NCBI GenBank assembly: GCA_016713365.1
Contig: JADJPG010000030.1
Location: forward strand, 12,437 to 76,436
Reading direction: 5' to 3'
DNA: 64,000 nucleotides
Source of the DNA: Verrucomicrobiota bacterium
GTDB lineage: Bacteria; Verrucomicrobiota; Verrucomicrobiia; Limisphaerales; JADJPG01
Made by a program: the position numbers and the translations under genes
Notes under the pieces: model-generated
What the model was told of the DNA's origin: nothing
The model's input: only the letters and a program-made list of their open reading frames with translations
Database searches by the model: none
Shown here: piece after piece, positions 15,963-24,726 of the stretch
Numbering within the stretch: the stretch's first letter is position 1
Layout: each line of letters opens with the position of its first letter

Positions 15963-18080
15963 GTGATCTCGCTCCCCACCATTCAACTGGTCGGTACTGT
16001 CTGGGCACTCCTGCTTGGAGCCGTAGCGCTGGCCAAGTCACCTCGAACCATCGACCGTTGGGCGTTCGCCGCCGGCATGCTGGTGCTGGCTGTCGAGGCG
16101 GCACTCAGCGCCGTCGCCATCACCGCATCGACACTGGAGCTGGCGGTTCAGTGGCTGAGAGTCCGCCATGTCATCGTCGCCTGTTTACCGCTCCCGTGGA
16201 TTCTATTCGCGGTCACCTATGGTCGCGGGAACTACGCTGCCTACGTCAAACGCGTGCGGCCCATCCTCGCGATTGCCGCGCTGATTCCCCTGGTTCCGAT
16301 CATTGGATTCAGTGAAGTCGTCAGCCTGCAGTCGCTCGAACTCGTCCCTCAACCGAACACTGTTATCGTCCGCGGATGGCCGGCGAACTGGACCAACGCG
16401 TGCCTGGTCGCAACGGCGGTTCTGGTGCTGATGAATCTCGAGCGGACCTATCGCGCGGCGGTGGGTGTAATGCTGTGGCGCATCAAGTACGTGATGATGG
16501 GACTGGCGCTGCTCTTTGCCGTTCGAATCTACACGAGCAGCCAGGCGCTGCTTTACTCCACTTTCAACCTGAGCCTGGAATCATTCCGGGCCGGAGCTCT
16601 GCTGCTGGCCTGCTTGTTGATGACGGTGGCCGCCTTGCGCGCGGGCATGTTCGGCGCGGACATTTACCCGTCGCAGACCGTCATCTTCCGGTCACTCACG
16701 GTATTCATTGTCGGGTTGTACCTCGTCATGGTTGGTGTGCTCGCCAACGTCATTACTCGGTTCGGCGGCGATCCGGCATTCCCCATCAAGGCATTCCTGA
16801 TTCTCGTGCTGCTGGTTACCTTGGGATGTCTGCTCGCCTCGGCGCGATTGCGGCTGATCGCGCGGCGCTTCGTCAGCCGGCACTTCAACCGCCCGATTTA
16901 TGACTACCGCCAGATCTGGCGGAGCTTCAACGAACGCACCTCCGCGATGCCCGACGAACTGGGTCTTTGCCGGCAGTCGGTGAATTTTGTCTCGGAGACG
17001 CTCGACGTGTTGTCGGTCACCATCTGGCTCACCGACGAACAGGGCAGCCGGCTGGCCTTCGGCGCCTCCACGTCGGTGCAAGACGATCGTTCTGGGAAAC
17101 TCCTCAGTTCTGGAGCCAACGCAGAACATCTGATCGCGATGATTCGCGCGCGTCCGGAGCCGCTGGACTTGAACAACGCCACCGAGGATTGGGCGGCTGA
17201 GCTTCGCCGACTGAATCCCGATTACTTTCCCCGGCAGGAAGGCAATCGGATGTGTGTTCCGCTCGTCGCGAAGGATCAGGTTCTTGGCCTGCTGAATGTG
17301 GGCGATCGCGTCTCCCGCGTGCCGCTCTCGATCGAGGACATCGAACTCTTGAAATCTCTTGCGGACCAAATCGCCGGCAGCTTGCTCGCGCTGCGACTCT
17401 CCCGGCGCGTCTTGGAAGCAAAGGAATTGGAGGCGTTTCAGAGCATGGCGGCGTTCTTCGTCCACGATCTCAAGAACACCGCCTCTAGCCTTTCATTGAT
17501 GCTGCAGAACTTGCCAACCCAGTTCGACAATCCGGAGTTTCGGCAGGACGCAGTCCGCGCGGTGTCGAAGGGAGTAGGCCGCTTGAACGATCTCATCACG
17601 CGGCTGAGCACGCTGCGGCAAAGCGGGCAAATCCAGAAGGTTCAGTCCGATCTGACGGCGTGCGTCGTCGCGACTCTCGACGCGTTGACCTTGGCTCCGG
17701 GAATCGTCGTGAAAAGGAACTTCGCCGCGGTCCCGCCCCTGGCGTTGGACAATGAACAGTTTCAGAAAGTCGTCACGAACCTGCTGATCAACGCGCAGGA
17801 AGCGATGAAAGGCGCCGGCGAAATTGAGCTGAGCATTTCGAAACGCGATTCGTCGGCCGTATTCTCAGTCCGCGACAACGGGTGCGGCATGAGCCCGGAC
17901 TTTGTTCGACGCTCGCTTTTTCGCCCGTTCCAGACGACAAAGAAGACCGGTATGGGCATTGGCATGTTTCATTGCCGGATGATTGTGGAGGCGCACTCGG
18001 GGCGCATTGAAGTGGAAACGGAAGAAGGGAAGGGCTCGGAGTTCCGGGTGGTCCTTCCTTTGACCAGGGAATCTGTATGA
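15963..18080 (+). CDS. prsK: PEP-CTERM system sensor histidine kinase PrsK
   Basis: The product is 705 residues from a GTG start. The first ~290 residues contain about eight to nine membrane helices, followed by a GAF-like domain (about 320-480). The histidine kinase core has a non-standard H-box FFVHDLKNTASSLSLML with phosphorylatable His501. The ATPase domain carries N-box NLLINAQEAM (about 605-615), G1 DNGCGMS and G2 GMGIGM. The HDLKN H-box and the membrane-GAF-kinase order fit PrsK. The stop overlaps the prsR start (ATGA at 18077), so kinase and regulator are co-translated. The signal sensed is unknown; the membrane domain is the likely sensor. Confidence 0.86.
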   Translation: MISLPTIQLVGTVWALLLGAVALAKSPRTIDRWAFAAGMLVLAVEAALSAVAITASTLELAVQWLRVRHVIVACLPLPWILFAVTYGRGNYAAYVKRVRPILAIAALIPLVPIIGFSEVVSLQSLELVPQPNTVIVRGWPANWTNACLVATAVLVLMNLERTYRAAVGVMLWRIKYVMMGLALLFAVRIYTSSQALLYSTFNLSLESFRAGALLLACLLMTVAALRAGMFGADIYPSQTVIFRSLTVFIVGLYLVMVGVLANVITRFGGDPAFPIKAFLILVLLVTLGCLLASARLRLIARRFVSRHFNRPIYDYRQIWRSFNERTSAMPDELGLCRQSVNFVSETLDVLSVTIWLTDEQGSRLAFGASTSVQDDRSGKLLSSGANAEHLIAMIRARPEPLDLNNATEDWAAELRRLNPDYFPRQEGNRMCVPLVAKDQVLGLLNVGDRVSRVPLSIEDIELLKSLADQIAGSLLALRLSRRVLEAKELEAFQSMAAFFVHDLKNTASSLSLMLQNLPTQFDNPEFRQDAVRAVSKGVGRLNDLITRLSTLRQSGQIQKVQSDLTACVVATLDALTLAPGIVVKRNFAAVPPLALDNEQFQKVVTNLLINAQEAMKGAGEIELSISKRDSSAVFSVRDNGCGMSPDFVRRSLFRPFQTTKKTGMGIGMFHCRMIVEAHSGRIEVETEEGKGSEFRVVLPLTRESV

Positions 18081-19432
18081 AGCCAGCGCTGTTGATTGTC
18101 GACGACGACGAGGATATTCGCACGCAGCTCAAGTGGGCGTTGTGCAACGATTACACGGTTTATCTCGCCGAGGACCGCGAGACGGCGCTCGAGCACGTTC
18201 GCACGCAGCGACCCTCGGTCGTGATGCTGGATTTGGGCCTGCCGCCCCACCCCGCAACCCCCGAGGAAGGCTTCGCCGTGCTCGCACAGATTCTCGCGTT
18301 TGAAAGCCAGACCAAGGTGATCATTCTCAGCGGCCAGGGCGAGAAGACCAATAGCCTCCGGGCCATCGGCGAAGGCGCCTATGATTTTCTTTGCAAGCCC
18401 CCGGATGTGGAGGAACTGAAGATCATCCTTAAACGTGCTTTCCACGTCGCCCAACTGCAAAACGAGTATCGCGAATCCGTCGAGCAAGGCGCCGGCGGTG
18501 GATTTGAGGGAATGATCGGTTCCAGTGCGCCGATGCAGACGGTCTTCGAATCCATCCGCAAAGTTGCCAGCCGAGATGCTTCCGTGCTGATTCTTGGGGA
18601 AAGCGGCACAGGAAAGGAAATGGTGGCCCGGGCAATTCATCGGCGCAGCCCGCGCAGCAAAGGTCCGTTCGTGGCGATCAATTGTTCGGCCATTCCGGAA
18701 ACGTTGATCGAAAGCGAGCTGTTCGGCCACGAGCGCGGAGCTTTCACCGGAGCGCATACGCAGCGCGTCGGACGCATTGAGATGGCAGAGGGAGGCACGT
18801 TGCTGCTGGATGAATTCGGCGAGTTGCCTCTGGCCATTCAGGTCAAACTGCTGCGCTTCCTCCAGGACCAAACCATCGAACGCATAGGCGGGCGAAAGGA
18901 AATCCGCGTGGATGCCCGGCTCGTTACCGCGACAAACGTCGATCTGAAGCAAGCGATGGCCACCGGCAAGTTTCGCGAAGATCTTTTTTACCGGGTGGCC
19001 GTCGTGACCATCAAGCTTCCCCCGTTGCGGGAGCGTCTGAGCGACACCATGGTGCTGGCCCAGTCGTTCCTCAAAAAATATGCGGAAGAGAACGGCCGCG
19101 CCTCGCTTCGCTACCGCCAGGATGCCATCCGCGCCATCGAACAGCACGCGTGGCCGGGAAATGTCCGCGAAATGGAGAATCGCATTCGCCGCGCCGTGAT
19201 CATGGCCGAAGGCGCCACCGTGAAGGCGGAGGATTTGGAACTCACCGACTCATCCGCCGAGGCTCCACCACGAAGCTTGAAGGAAGCTCGTGAAGAGGTG
19301 GACCGGCGGATGGTTCAAGACGCGTTGAAGAAACACGGGGCGAACATCACCGCTGCGGCCGCTGAGTTGGGAATCAGCCGTCCTACCCTCTACGAGCTGA
19401 TGGAAAAGCTCGGAATGCGGAATGGCTCGTAG
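18077..19432 (+). CDS. prsR: PEP-CTERM-box response regulator PrsR (sigma-54 activator)
   Basis: A 451-residue NtrC-type regulator. The receiver domain has phospho-acceptor Asp52, an acidic pocket at Asp9-Asp11 and Lys107. The central AAA+ domain has Walker A GESGTGKE (174-181), the sigma-54 contact loop GAFTGA (221-226) and Walker B GGTLLLDEFG. The C-terminal Fis-type helix-turn-helix is ITAAAAELGISRPTLYELM. It should activate sigma-54 promoters of PEP-CTERM genes after phosphorylation by PrsK. A candidate -24/-12 promoter with upstream repeats lies about 210 bases downstream, in front of a VPDGG-tailed protein gene, which would be its first target. Confidence 0.9.
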   Translation: MKPALLIVDDDEDIRTQLKWALCNDYTVYLAEDRETALEHVRTQRPSVVMLDLGLPPHPATPEEGFAVLAQILAFESQTKVIILSGQGEKTNSLRAIGEGAYDFLCKPPDVEELKIILKRAFHVAQLQNEYRESVEQGAGGGFEGMIGSSAPMQTVFESIRKVASRDASVLILGESGTGKEMVARAIHRRSPRSKGPFVAINCSAIPETLIESELFGHERGAFTGAHTQRVGRIEMAEGGTLLLDEFGELPLAIQVKLLRFLQDQTIERIGGRKEIRVDARLVTATNVDLKQAMATGKFREDLFYRVAVVTIKLPPLRERLSDTMVLAQSFLKKYAEENGRASLRYRQDAIRAIEQHAWPGNVREMENRIRRAVIMAEGATVKAEDLELTDSSAEAPPRSLKEAREEVDRRMVQDALKKHGANITAAAAELGISRPTLYELMEKLGMRNGS

Positions 19433-19561
19433 GAGCGAAACGCCGACGCGAGTTTCATTAACTTTTGGTCGCCGGTAACTTTAATCCAAGTAGTTCTACG
19501 GTAGCGCCTTAAGAAAGTGTCGGAGAGCTTTACAAACTCAGAAATCGAGAGCAACTGAGAC

Positions 19562-19621
19562 ACTGTTCGGAAAAACAGTTTTCAAGCACAAGCCTTTTTC
19601 CAAAAGGGAGTTAGAACAGTT
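19562..19621 (+). promoter_or_regulatory. Upstream activator-type repeats, candidate PrsR (PEP-CTERM box) sites
   Basis: ACTGTTC at 19562-19568 and AACAGT at 19574-19579 form an inverted repeat. A second GAACAGTT starts at 19614, and a third GAACAGT lies at 19683-19689, downstream of the -12 element. The first sites lie about 25-80 bases upstream of the -24 element, where enhancer-binding proteins usually bind. That PrsR binds here is inferred from spacing and from the adjacent prsR gene. Confidence 0.5.
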
Positions 19622-19641
19622 TAGCCCTCCATCGCCAATCC

Positions 19642-19657
19642 CGGCATTGTCTTAGCT
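19642..19657 (+). promoter_or_regulatory. Candidate sigma-54 promoter of the VPDGG-tail protein gene
   Basis: GG at 19643-19644 and GC at 19655-19656 are separated by exactly 10 bases, the -24/-12 spacing required by sigma-54. The local sequence CGGCATTGTCTTAGCT keeps GGCA and GCT but has only a partial TTGC. Transcription would start near 19668, about 72 bases before the ATG. Confidence 0.5.
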
Positions 19658-19739
19658 ATTTGAGAACCTGCCCACGGAGGGGGAACAGTCAGTTGTTTTG
19701 ATTGTTCCGGTTAACCCAAAAATAGAAGTAAAAAGTAGT

Positions 19740-20394
19740 ATGAAAAAAGTTGTATTAGCCTGCTTGGTTGCAGGTTTGGTTTCTCCTCCACGTCGGCGGC
19801 GACGGTGAAGTTCTCTGATGGTATGGGAACAACAGGTGGCGGAGAATTCCGTGCAGACGTGAGCGATAACGGATTCGGAAGCACTGACTACGTTACCTTT
19901 TGCCTTGAGTATCGCGAGAATCTTGAAATGGGAAAAATCTACGAATACGAAATCTCCCAGGCAGCGATGTACAATGGCAACGGCACTGTAGACCCGATTC
20001 TCAATGGCGACCGCTTGGCTCTACACCCAATTCGTCAAAGGCACGTTCGCTGGAATCAACGCGTCGGGGACGGTCCTCGCGGTTTTGCTCAAAGCCGTAA
20101 TAACGAAGACCGCAAACCACCTGCAAAAAGCGATTTGGTATCTGGAAGGTGAATCGCAAGGTGCCAACAATGCTTATGCCCAATTGGCGGTCGCTCAAGC
20201 AGGCTTGGCGGACAATAATGGCTCCTACGGTCGGAGTCATGAACGTTTGGGAGATCGACCGCCGCGGGAATCGAATCGCCCGTCAGGACCAGCCTGCTCG
20301 CATCAACGTCCCAGATGGCGGCACCTCCTTGGTGCTGTTGGGTATGGCGATGACGGGTCTGGCTGCTGCCAACCGCCGTTTCCGCAAGAGCTAA
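19740..20394 (+). pseudogene. VPDGG/PEP-CTERM-type exported protein gene with three frameshifts
   Basis: From ATG 19740 the signal peptide begins MKKVVLACLVAGLV but the frame then runs to a stop. Changing frame three times rebuilds one protein: one T lacking near 19775-19783, one extra C at 20011-20012 and one extra G at 20229-20230. The rebuilt protein of about 215 residues has a signal peptide ending SSTSAA, a body with TVKFSDGMGTTGGGEF, YVTFCLEYRENLE, AWLYTQFVKGTFAG and VWEIDRRGN, and the C-terminal tail VPDGGTSLVLLGMAMTGLAA followed by NRRFRKS. The tail is the verrucomicrobial VPDSG/VPEP sorting-signal type: motif, hydrophobic helix, basic end. It follows a candidate sigma-54 promoter and prsR. 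It is either a recent pseudogene or an intact gene with assembly errors. Confidence 0.75.
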
Positions 20395-20421
20395 GCCTCT
20401 CAGCTAGCACTCGTTTCAAGC

Positions 20422-20450
20422 AAAAGGCAGGGCGATTCGCCCTGCCTTTT
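20422..20450 (+). terminator. Rho-independent terminator
   Basis: GGCAGGGC (20426-20433) pairs with GCCCTGCC (20439-20446) around the loop GATTC. AAAA precedes the stem and TTTT follows it, so it works in both directions. It ends the prs/VPDGG transcription unit and can also serve the leftward RNase D gene. Confidence 0.88.
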
Positions 20451-20513
20451 CCTTCTAAAAATTCGCGGTTGCTGCAGCTTCAGAAAGGTCCCGCTCGCAT
20501 CCCGCTTCAGCGG

Positions 20514-21563
20514 TTACTTGAGCAGTTCCTTCTGCCATGGCATCAGCTCAATATCCGAATCCCCTTTGTCAGCGACCAAGGCCACCATGGCGGCGCGGCT
20601 GGCGATGAGCGTTGGGTCAATCTGCAGTTCGTCTGCGCGTTTATTTCGACGTTTCTCAATGTCCTGAAGACGCCGCTTTTCCGATTCGTTGAGACGATGT
20701 CCTTTGCGACGGAGCGGCATGGGCGGATGCTTCTCAGCAAGGCCGGCTTCCGCCGCAGCCGCAATTCCTTTGCGCCGCCGGGTCGTCAGATAGTGGGGGA
20801 ACAACCGTTCCAGATCATGGCCGGCGACGGCACCCTGCGCGATTCGCACCATGATTTCCGGCGAAATAATGAAGAACGGCGGCTTGTTCGAAGCGACGGC
20901 TTCCTGTTCGCGCCATCGCCAGATTTCACGCAATACTGCCATGGCTGGTGGAGCCAGATGATGACTGCCTTTAACCCGCCACACCGTGTCTGGATCCGGC
21001 TCGCGAAGGACGGCGCAATCCGCAATCAGCTGGGCACAAGATTGCTGATGCCAGGCCAGCCGGCCCTTTGCCTTCAATTCAGCGGACAGGAGATTCACCA
21101 GCGGCTTGAGGAAATGCGTATCGTTGCGCGCGTAAGCCTCCATCCGCTCGGTCAGGGGCCGTCTCGCCCAATTCGCCTTCTGCGGACCTTTTTCGAGCGT
21201 TACGCCGAGAAACTTCGAAACCAGATTGCTCAACCCAAACTCGCGCACGCCCAGCAAACGACTGGCGAGCATCGTGTCGAAAATGGTGGTGGGAACAAAG
21301 CCACAGTCGCGCCGCAGCAGGCGCAGGTCGTAATCCGCCCCGTGTAAAATCAGCTCGTGCTGGCTCAAAATCTCAAACAACGGCGCGAGCTTCAAACCGG
21401 CCAAGGGATCGACCAAATGGTCGGAGCCCTCGATGCTAATCTGAATGAGACAAAGCTTTTCAGGATAGGCATGGAGGCTGTCAGCCTCGGTATCGAGGGC
21501 AATCCAGCTGGCGGCGCTCAGTTGCGGAAGAAAGGCTGCCAGCTTCTCGTCCGTATCAATCAC
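20514..21563 (-). CDS. rnd: Ribonuclease D
   Basis: A 349-residue 3'-5' exoribonuclease of the DEDDy family, acting on tRNA precursor 3' ends. Exo I is Asp24-x-Glu26 (ALDTEAD), Exo II has Asp77/Asp79 (HGADYDL), and Exo III is Tyr144-x3-Asp148 (YARNDTHF). An HRDC-like helical domain follows (about 205-290), with a basic C-terminal helix. Length and motif spacing are close to E. coli RNase D. It is monocistronic, convergent with the 20422 terminator and divergent from mlaE. Confidence 0.93.
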   Translation of the reverse strand: MIDTDEKLAAFLPQLSAASWIALDTEADSLHAYPEKLCLIQISIEGSDHLVDPLAGLKLAPLFEILSQHELILHGADYDLRLLRRDCGFVPTTIFDTMLASRLLGVREFGLSNLVSKFLGVTLEKGPQKANWARRPLTERMEAYARNDTHFLKPLVNLLSAELKAKGRLAWHQQSCAQLIADCAVLREPDPDTVWRVKGSHHLAPPAMAVLREIWRWREQEAVASNKPPFFIISPEIMVRIAQGAVAGHDLERLFPHYLTTRRRKGIAAAAEAGLAEKHPPMPLRRKGHRLNESEKRRLQDIEKRRNKRADELQIDPTLIASRAAMVALVADKGDSDIELMPWQKELLK

Positions 21564-21676
21564 GGCGCGAATATAGGGAAAACCGGGCCGGGCAAAAGAG
21601 AAAATCCATCAAACGCCCGATAACGCTAATTCTGCGGCTGTTGACCGCCCCCGCGCTGCCCCCTAGCCTTTGCCCC

Positions 21677-22540
21677 GTGCGAACTGGCATCGTCGTCCCG
21701 CCGGAAGAATCCGATACCGCGTTCTTTTGGAAAGGTTCGCTGGCCCGCGGCTACTTCCGCTTTTTCGGCCGGCTGCTCGTCCGCTTCATCCTGTCCGTCC
21801 ATGGCATCGGTGCCTTCGCGCTGATCACCTTCGGCGTCATGCTGAGCAAAATCGGCGTCGCCACGGCTGTCGTCCGCCCGTTGACCCTCCTGCAAATCGC
21901 CCGCTCGGGACTCCGCTTGCTGCCGCTGGCCAGCTTCCTTGCCCTGGCTCTCGGCCTGATCGTCATTGGCCAAACCGTTTCCGTGCTCAGCCGCGTCGGC
22001 GCGAATGACCTGCTTGGCACCATCATGGTCGCGACGGTGGTGCGCGAATTGGGTCCGCTCCTGACCGCCCTGCTCGTTCTCTGTCGCGCCGGAACCGCAA
22101 CCGTGGTCGAACTCGGCACAGCCCGCGCGACCGGCGAAGTCGAAGCGCTCGAAGTCCTCGGCATTGACCCGATTCATTACTTCGTTGTCCCGCGCGTGAT
22201 CGGAATGGCGGTGGGCATTTTCGCGCTCACCGTTTACCTGATCATCGGTGCGCTCCTCAGCGGTTACCTGTGGGCATTTCTACAAGACGTGCCGCTCTCA
22301 CCCGGAGATTATTTCAGCCAGATGGCGGCCGCGTTGACGGGACTGGACTTCGTTCTCCTCGGCGCGAAATCCATCGCATTCGGCTGCGGCATCGCCGTGG
22401 TCATGTGCTATCACGGACTCGCCCAGCCGCTGAGCCTTGGCGAAGTCTCCCGGGCGACGGTGCGTGCCGTCAGCCAGAGCATCGTGCTCTGCGTGCTAAT
22501 CGAGATGTTTTTCATCATCGTCTACCTGCTGGCCGGATGA
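21677..22540 (+). CDS. mlaE: MlaE-family lipid-transport ABC permease
   Basis: About 287 residues from GTG 21677; TTG 21641 would add 12 residues and neither has a clear ribosome-binding site. An N-terminal amphipathic helix is followed by five to six membrane segments. The hallmark MlaE motifs are VRELGPLLTALLVLCRAGTATVVELGTA (about 123-150) and the later LEVLGIDPIHYFVVPRVIG. It forms the inner-membrane channel of an Mla-type complex that moves phospholipids between membranes. The stop overlaps the ATPase gene (ATGA at 22537), followed by mlaD, so the order is mlaE-mlaF-mlaD. No mlaB or mlaC is seen. Confidence 0.88.
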   Translation: MRTGIVVPPEESDTAFFWKGSLARGYFRFFGRLLVRFILSVHGIGAFALITFGVMLSKIGVATAVVRPLTLLQIARSGLRLLPLASFLALALGLIVIGQTVSVLSRVGANDLLGTIMVATVVRELGPLLTALLVLCRAGTATVVELGTARATGEVEALEVLGIDPIHYFVVPRVIGMAVGIFALTVYLIIGALLSGYLWAFLQDVPLSPGDYFSQMAAALTGLDFVLLGAKSIAFGCGIAVVMCYHGLAQPLSLGEVSRATVRAVSQSIVLCVLIEMFFIIVYLLAG

Positions 22541-23358
22541 TCTCTTCCTCGACTCCAACCCCCGCGTCTCCCGCAGTGCCGGCGTTCGAAATGCGCAACG
22601 TCCCGGTCACCGCGTTGCGCGATGCGTCCATCGTTGTTCTCGAGCAAGTGAACTGGACGGTCGAAGTCGGCGATTTCTGGGCTGTCGCTGGATTGCTGCG
22701 CTCGGGGAAAAGCGACCTCATGGCCCTCGCCGCCGGCATCAGCCGCCCCGCGCGAGGAGTGCATCATCTCTTCGGACAGGAATTGATCGCCGGTTACGAA
22801 TACGAACGCCTCGCGTTGCGCCTGCGCATCGGGCTCGTCTTCGACGGCGGTCAGCTGCTCAACCATCTCACCCTCGAGGAGAATATCGCGCTGCCCCTAC
22901 TTTATCATCGCGGCGTGACTCCCGAGATTTCCGCGCGCCTGGCGGCGCTGATGGAGCTCACCGGACTCGAACCTTGGGCGAGCAGTTTGCCGAGCGCGGT
23001 GAACCGCAACTGGCAACAACGCATCGGACTGGCGCGCGCGCTGGCTTTGAAGCCGGAAATCCTCCTGCTCGACAATCCTTTGACCGGACTCGATCCACGC
23101 GACGCCGGCTGGTGGCTCGAGATTGTGGACTCGCTGGCGGCTGGCCATCCCATCATGGACGGCAAACCGCTCACGCTCGTTGTGACCGGCGATGATCTTC
23201 GCCCCTGGCGACAACGCGCGCGGCAGTTCGCCGTGCTGCGCAATCAACAATTCATCCCGCTCGGCCAGCGAGACCATCTCGATGGCCACAGCGAACCGCT
23301 CCTTCGAGAATTGCTCTCGTTGGAAGCGCGCTCGTTACCACGCCCAACTCAAACCTGA
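22537..23358 (+). CDS. MlaF-like ATP-binding protein with degenerate catalytic motifs
   Basis: A 273-residue ABC ATPase homologue. Walker A is kept (G52-LLRS-GKS59). The Q-loop reads VFDGGQLLNHL, with Asp where Gln is usual. The signature LSGGQ is replaced by SAVNRNWQQR (about 153-162), although the following IGLARALALKPE is normal. Walker B ILLLDN ends in Asn180 instead of the catalytic Glu, and the switch His is replaced by Gly218 (VVTGDD). Nucleotide binding may persist, but hydrolysis by the usual mechanism should be impaired. Position between mlaE (overlap) and mlaD (5 bases) shows it is the operon's ATPase subunit. A separate true MlaF elsewhere in the genome is possible. Confidence 0.85.
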   Translation: MISSSTPTPASPAVPAFEMRNVPVTALRDASIVVLEQVNWTVEVGDFWAVAGLLRSGKSDLMALAAGISRPARGVHHLFGQELIAGYEYERLALRLRIGLVFDGGQLLNHLTLEENIALPLLYHRGVTPEISARLAALMELTGLEPWASSLPSAVNRNWQQRIGLARALALKPEILLLDNPLTGLDPRDAGWWLEIVDSLAAGHPIMDGKPLTLVVTGDDLRPWRQRARQFAVLRNQQFIPLGQRDHLDGHSEPLLRELLSLEARSLPRPTQT

Positions 23359-23363
23359 ATCCC

Positions 23364-24674
23364 ATGGCTCTCCAGGATCTCACCCCTCAATTGCGCACCC
23401 GGCTCAGCCGCCTCGAACGCATCGTCGGCATATTCGTCGCCATCGCCACGTTGCTGATGATCGCCGGGCTCGCCTACTACATCTACGAACGCGCCCAGAG
23501 CAAGGGCTGGGGTAAACGCCGGCTGCCTTACTACACCTTTGTCCAAAATGCCGCCGGCCTGAAGCTCGGCCAGAAGGTGAAACTGATGGGATTCGACATC
23601 GGCGAAGTCACCGTGATCGAAGCCCAGGAACCGGGCGCCTATTATGATGTCTACGTCGCCTTCAGTGTCGTTGAGCCTTACGACGGATACCTTTGGGAAG
23701 ACTCCCGCGCAAAAATCGCCGCCCGCGATTCCCTCGGCAACCGGTTCATCGAACTCTCGAAAGGCACCAACGGTCCGGCCACTTACATCTTTCACCCGAT
23801 TCGCGAATACACTCTGGAACAAGCCGCGGCCCTCACGCCGACGAACTCGCTTCGATTCGCCGCCGAGGTGTTCGACGGCGGTCGAACCAACCTCCTAGTG
23901 AAGATCGGCGCTCCGTTCACCAGCGAAGCCCTGCGTACCATCACCGACGCCGCGAGCGTTACTTCCATTTCCCTTTACGACACCGGCATCTCCTCCAAGC
24001 GCGCCACCGGCATCTGGGATTTTCGCGAAGCCCGCTATCGGGACCCGAATGAATCCGCGGAAACCCGCAAAGGCTACTTCCTCGTGCCGGACGAAGCGCC
24101 GGCCTTAAACGAGCGACTGGAAACCGTCGCCGCCCAAGTCGAGCGAATGGTTGGCGTCGTCGAAGGCGCGTTGCCCAACATTCTCGAACTCACGAACAAG
24201 ATCAGCCGTCTGCTCGACGAAACCGCCAACACGGCCGAACGCGCCGATGAATTGCTCTCCGAAGCAAAACCAATCGTGGAAAATCTCAGCAAGATCACCG
24301 GGAATCTGACCGAACCGAACGGTTCACTCGGCAAGTGGATTATCCCCCCCGAAATTAACCGGCAGCTCACGCAAGCGCTCGCCAACGCGAATGTCCTGCT
24401 CACGAACTCGGATGCACAGATCACCGCCGTCGCCGGAGAACTCGACCGCGCCATCGAAAACCTTGCCGACATCACCGCCAACCTGAACCGTCAAGTCCAG
24501 CGGAACACGAACATCGTCAGCGAAGTCTCGAAGCTCATCGTCGATACCGATGACATGGTCCAAGGGTTGAAGCGCCACTGGCTGCTGCGCTCCGCGTTCA
24601 AGAAGAAGCCGGAGGAATCGAAACGCCCCCGTTCGTTCAACGATCAATTTCGTCACCGCGGTGACATCGATTGA
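23364..24674 (+). CDS. mlaD: MlaD/MCE-family substrate-binding protein
   Basis: A 436-residue protein. One N-terminal membrane helix (about 19-43) is followed by an MCE domain (about 55-145, with KLGQKVKLMGFDIGEVTVIE and a DSLGNRFIELSKG strand pair). A long helical region rich in coiled-coil heptads follows (about 235-405), with a basic tail. MCE proteins form hexameric rings that carry lipids in the periplasm. The extended helical part is longer than in E. coli MlaD (183 residues) and is more like needle-forming MCE proteins (PqiB/LetB). It could bridge more of the envelope. It is the last gene of the mlaEFD operon. Confidence 0.87.
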   Translation: MALQDLTPQLRTRLSRLERIVGIFVAIATLLMIAGLAYYIYERAQSKGWGKRRLPYYTFVQNAAGLKLGQKVKLMGFDIGEVTVIEAQEPGAYYDVYVAFSVVEPYDGYLWEDSRAKIAARDSLGNRFIELSKGTNGPATYIFHPIREYTLEQAAALTPTNSLRFAAEVFDGGRTNLLVKIGAPFTSEALRTITDAASVTSISLYDTGISSKRATGIWDFREARYRDPNESAETRKGYFLVPDEAPALNERLETVAAQVERMVGVVEGALPNILELTNKISRLLDETANTAERADELLSEAKPIVENLSKITGNLTEPNGSLGKWIIPPEINRQLTQALANANVLLTNSDAQITAVAGELDRAIENLADITANLNRQVQRNTNIVSEVSKLIVDTDDMVQGLKRHWLLRSAFKKKPEESKRPRSFNDQFRHRGDID

Positions 24675-24692
24675 TCGGCATCGGCGTCACCA

Positions 24693-24724
24693 ACGTCCGC
24701 CGCTCCGCATCAAGCGTCGGACGT
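24693..24724. terminator. Hairpin between convergent mlaD and hupE genes
   Basis: ACGTCCG (24693-24699) pairs with CGGACGT (24718-24724). There is no T-tract. Its place in the 52-base convergent gap suggests a bidirectional transcription end, but the evidence is weak. Confidence 0.3.
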
Positions 24725-24726
24725 GA

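Noticed and set aside
19740..20394. Programmed ribosomal frameshifting in the VPDGG gene
   Set aside because: Three separate shifts of different sign in one gene, with no slippery heptamer plus pseudoknot, are much better explained by indels.
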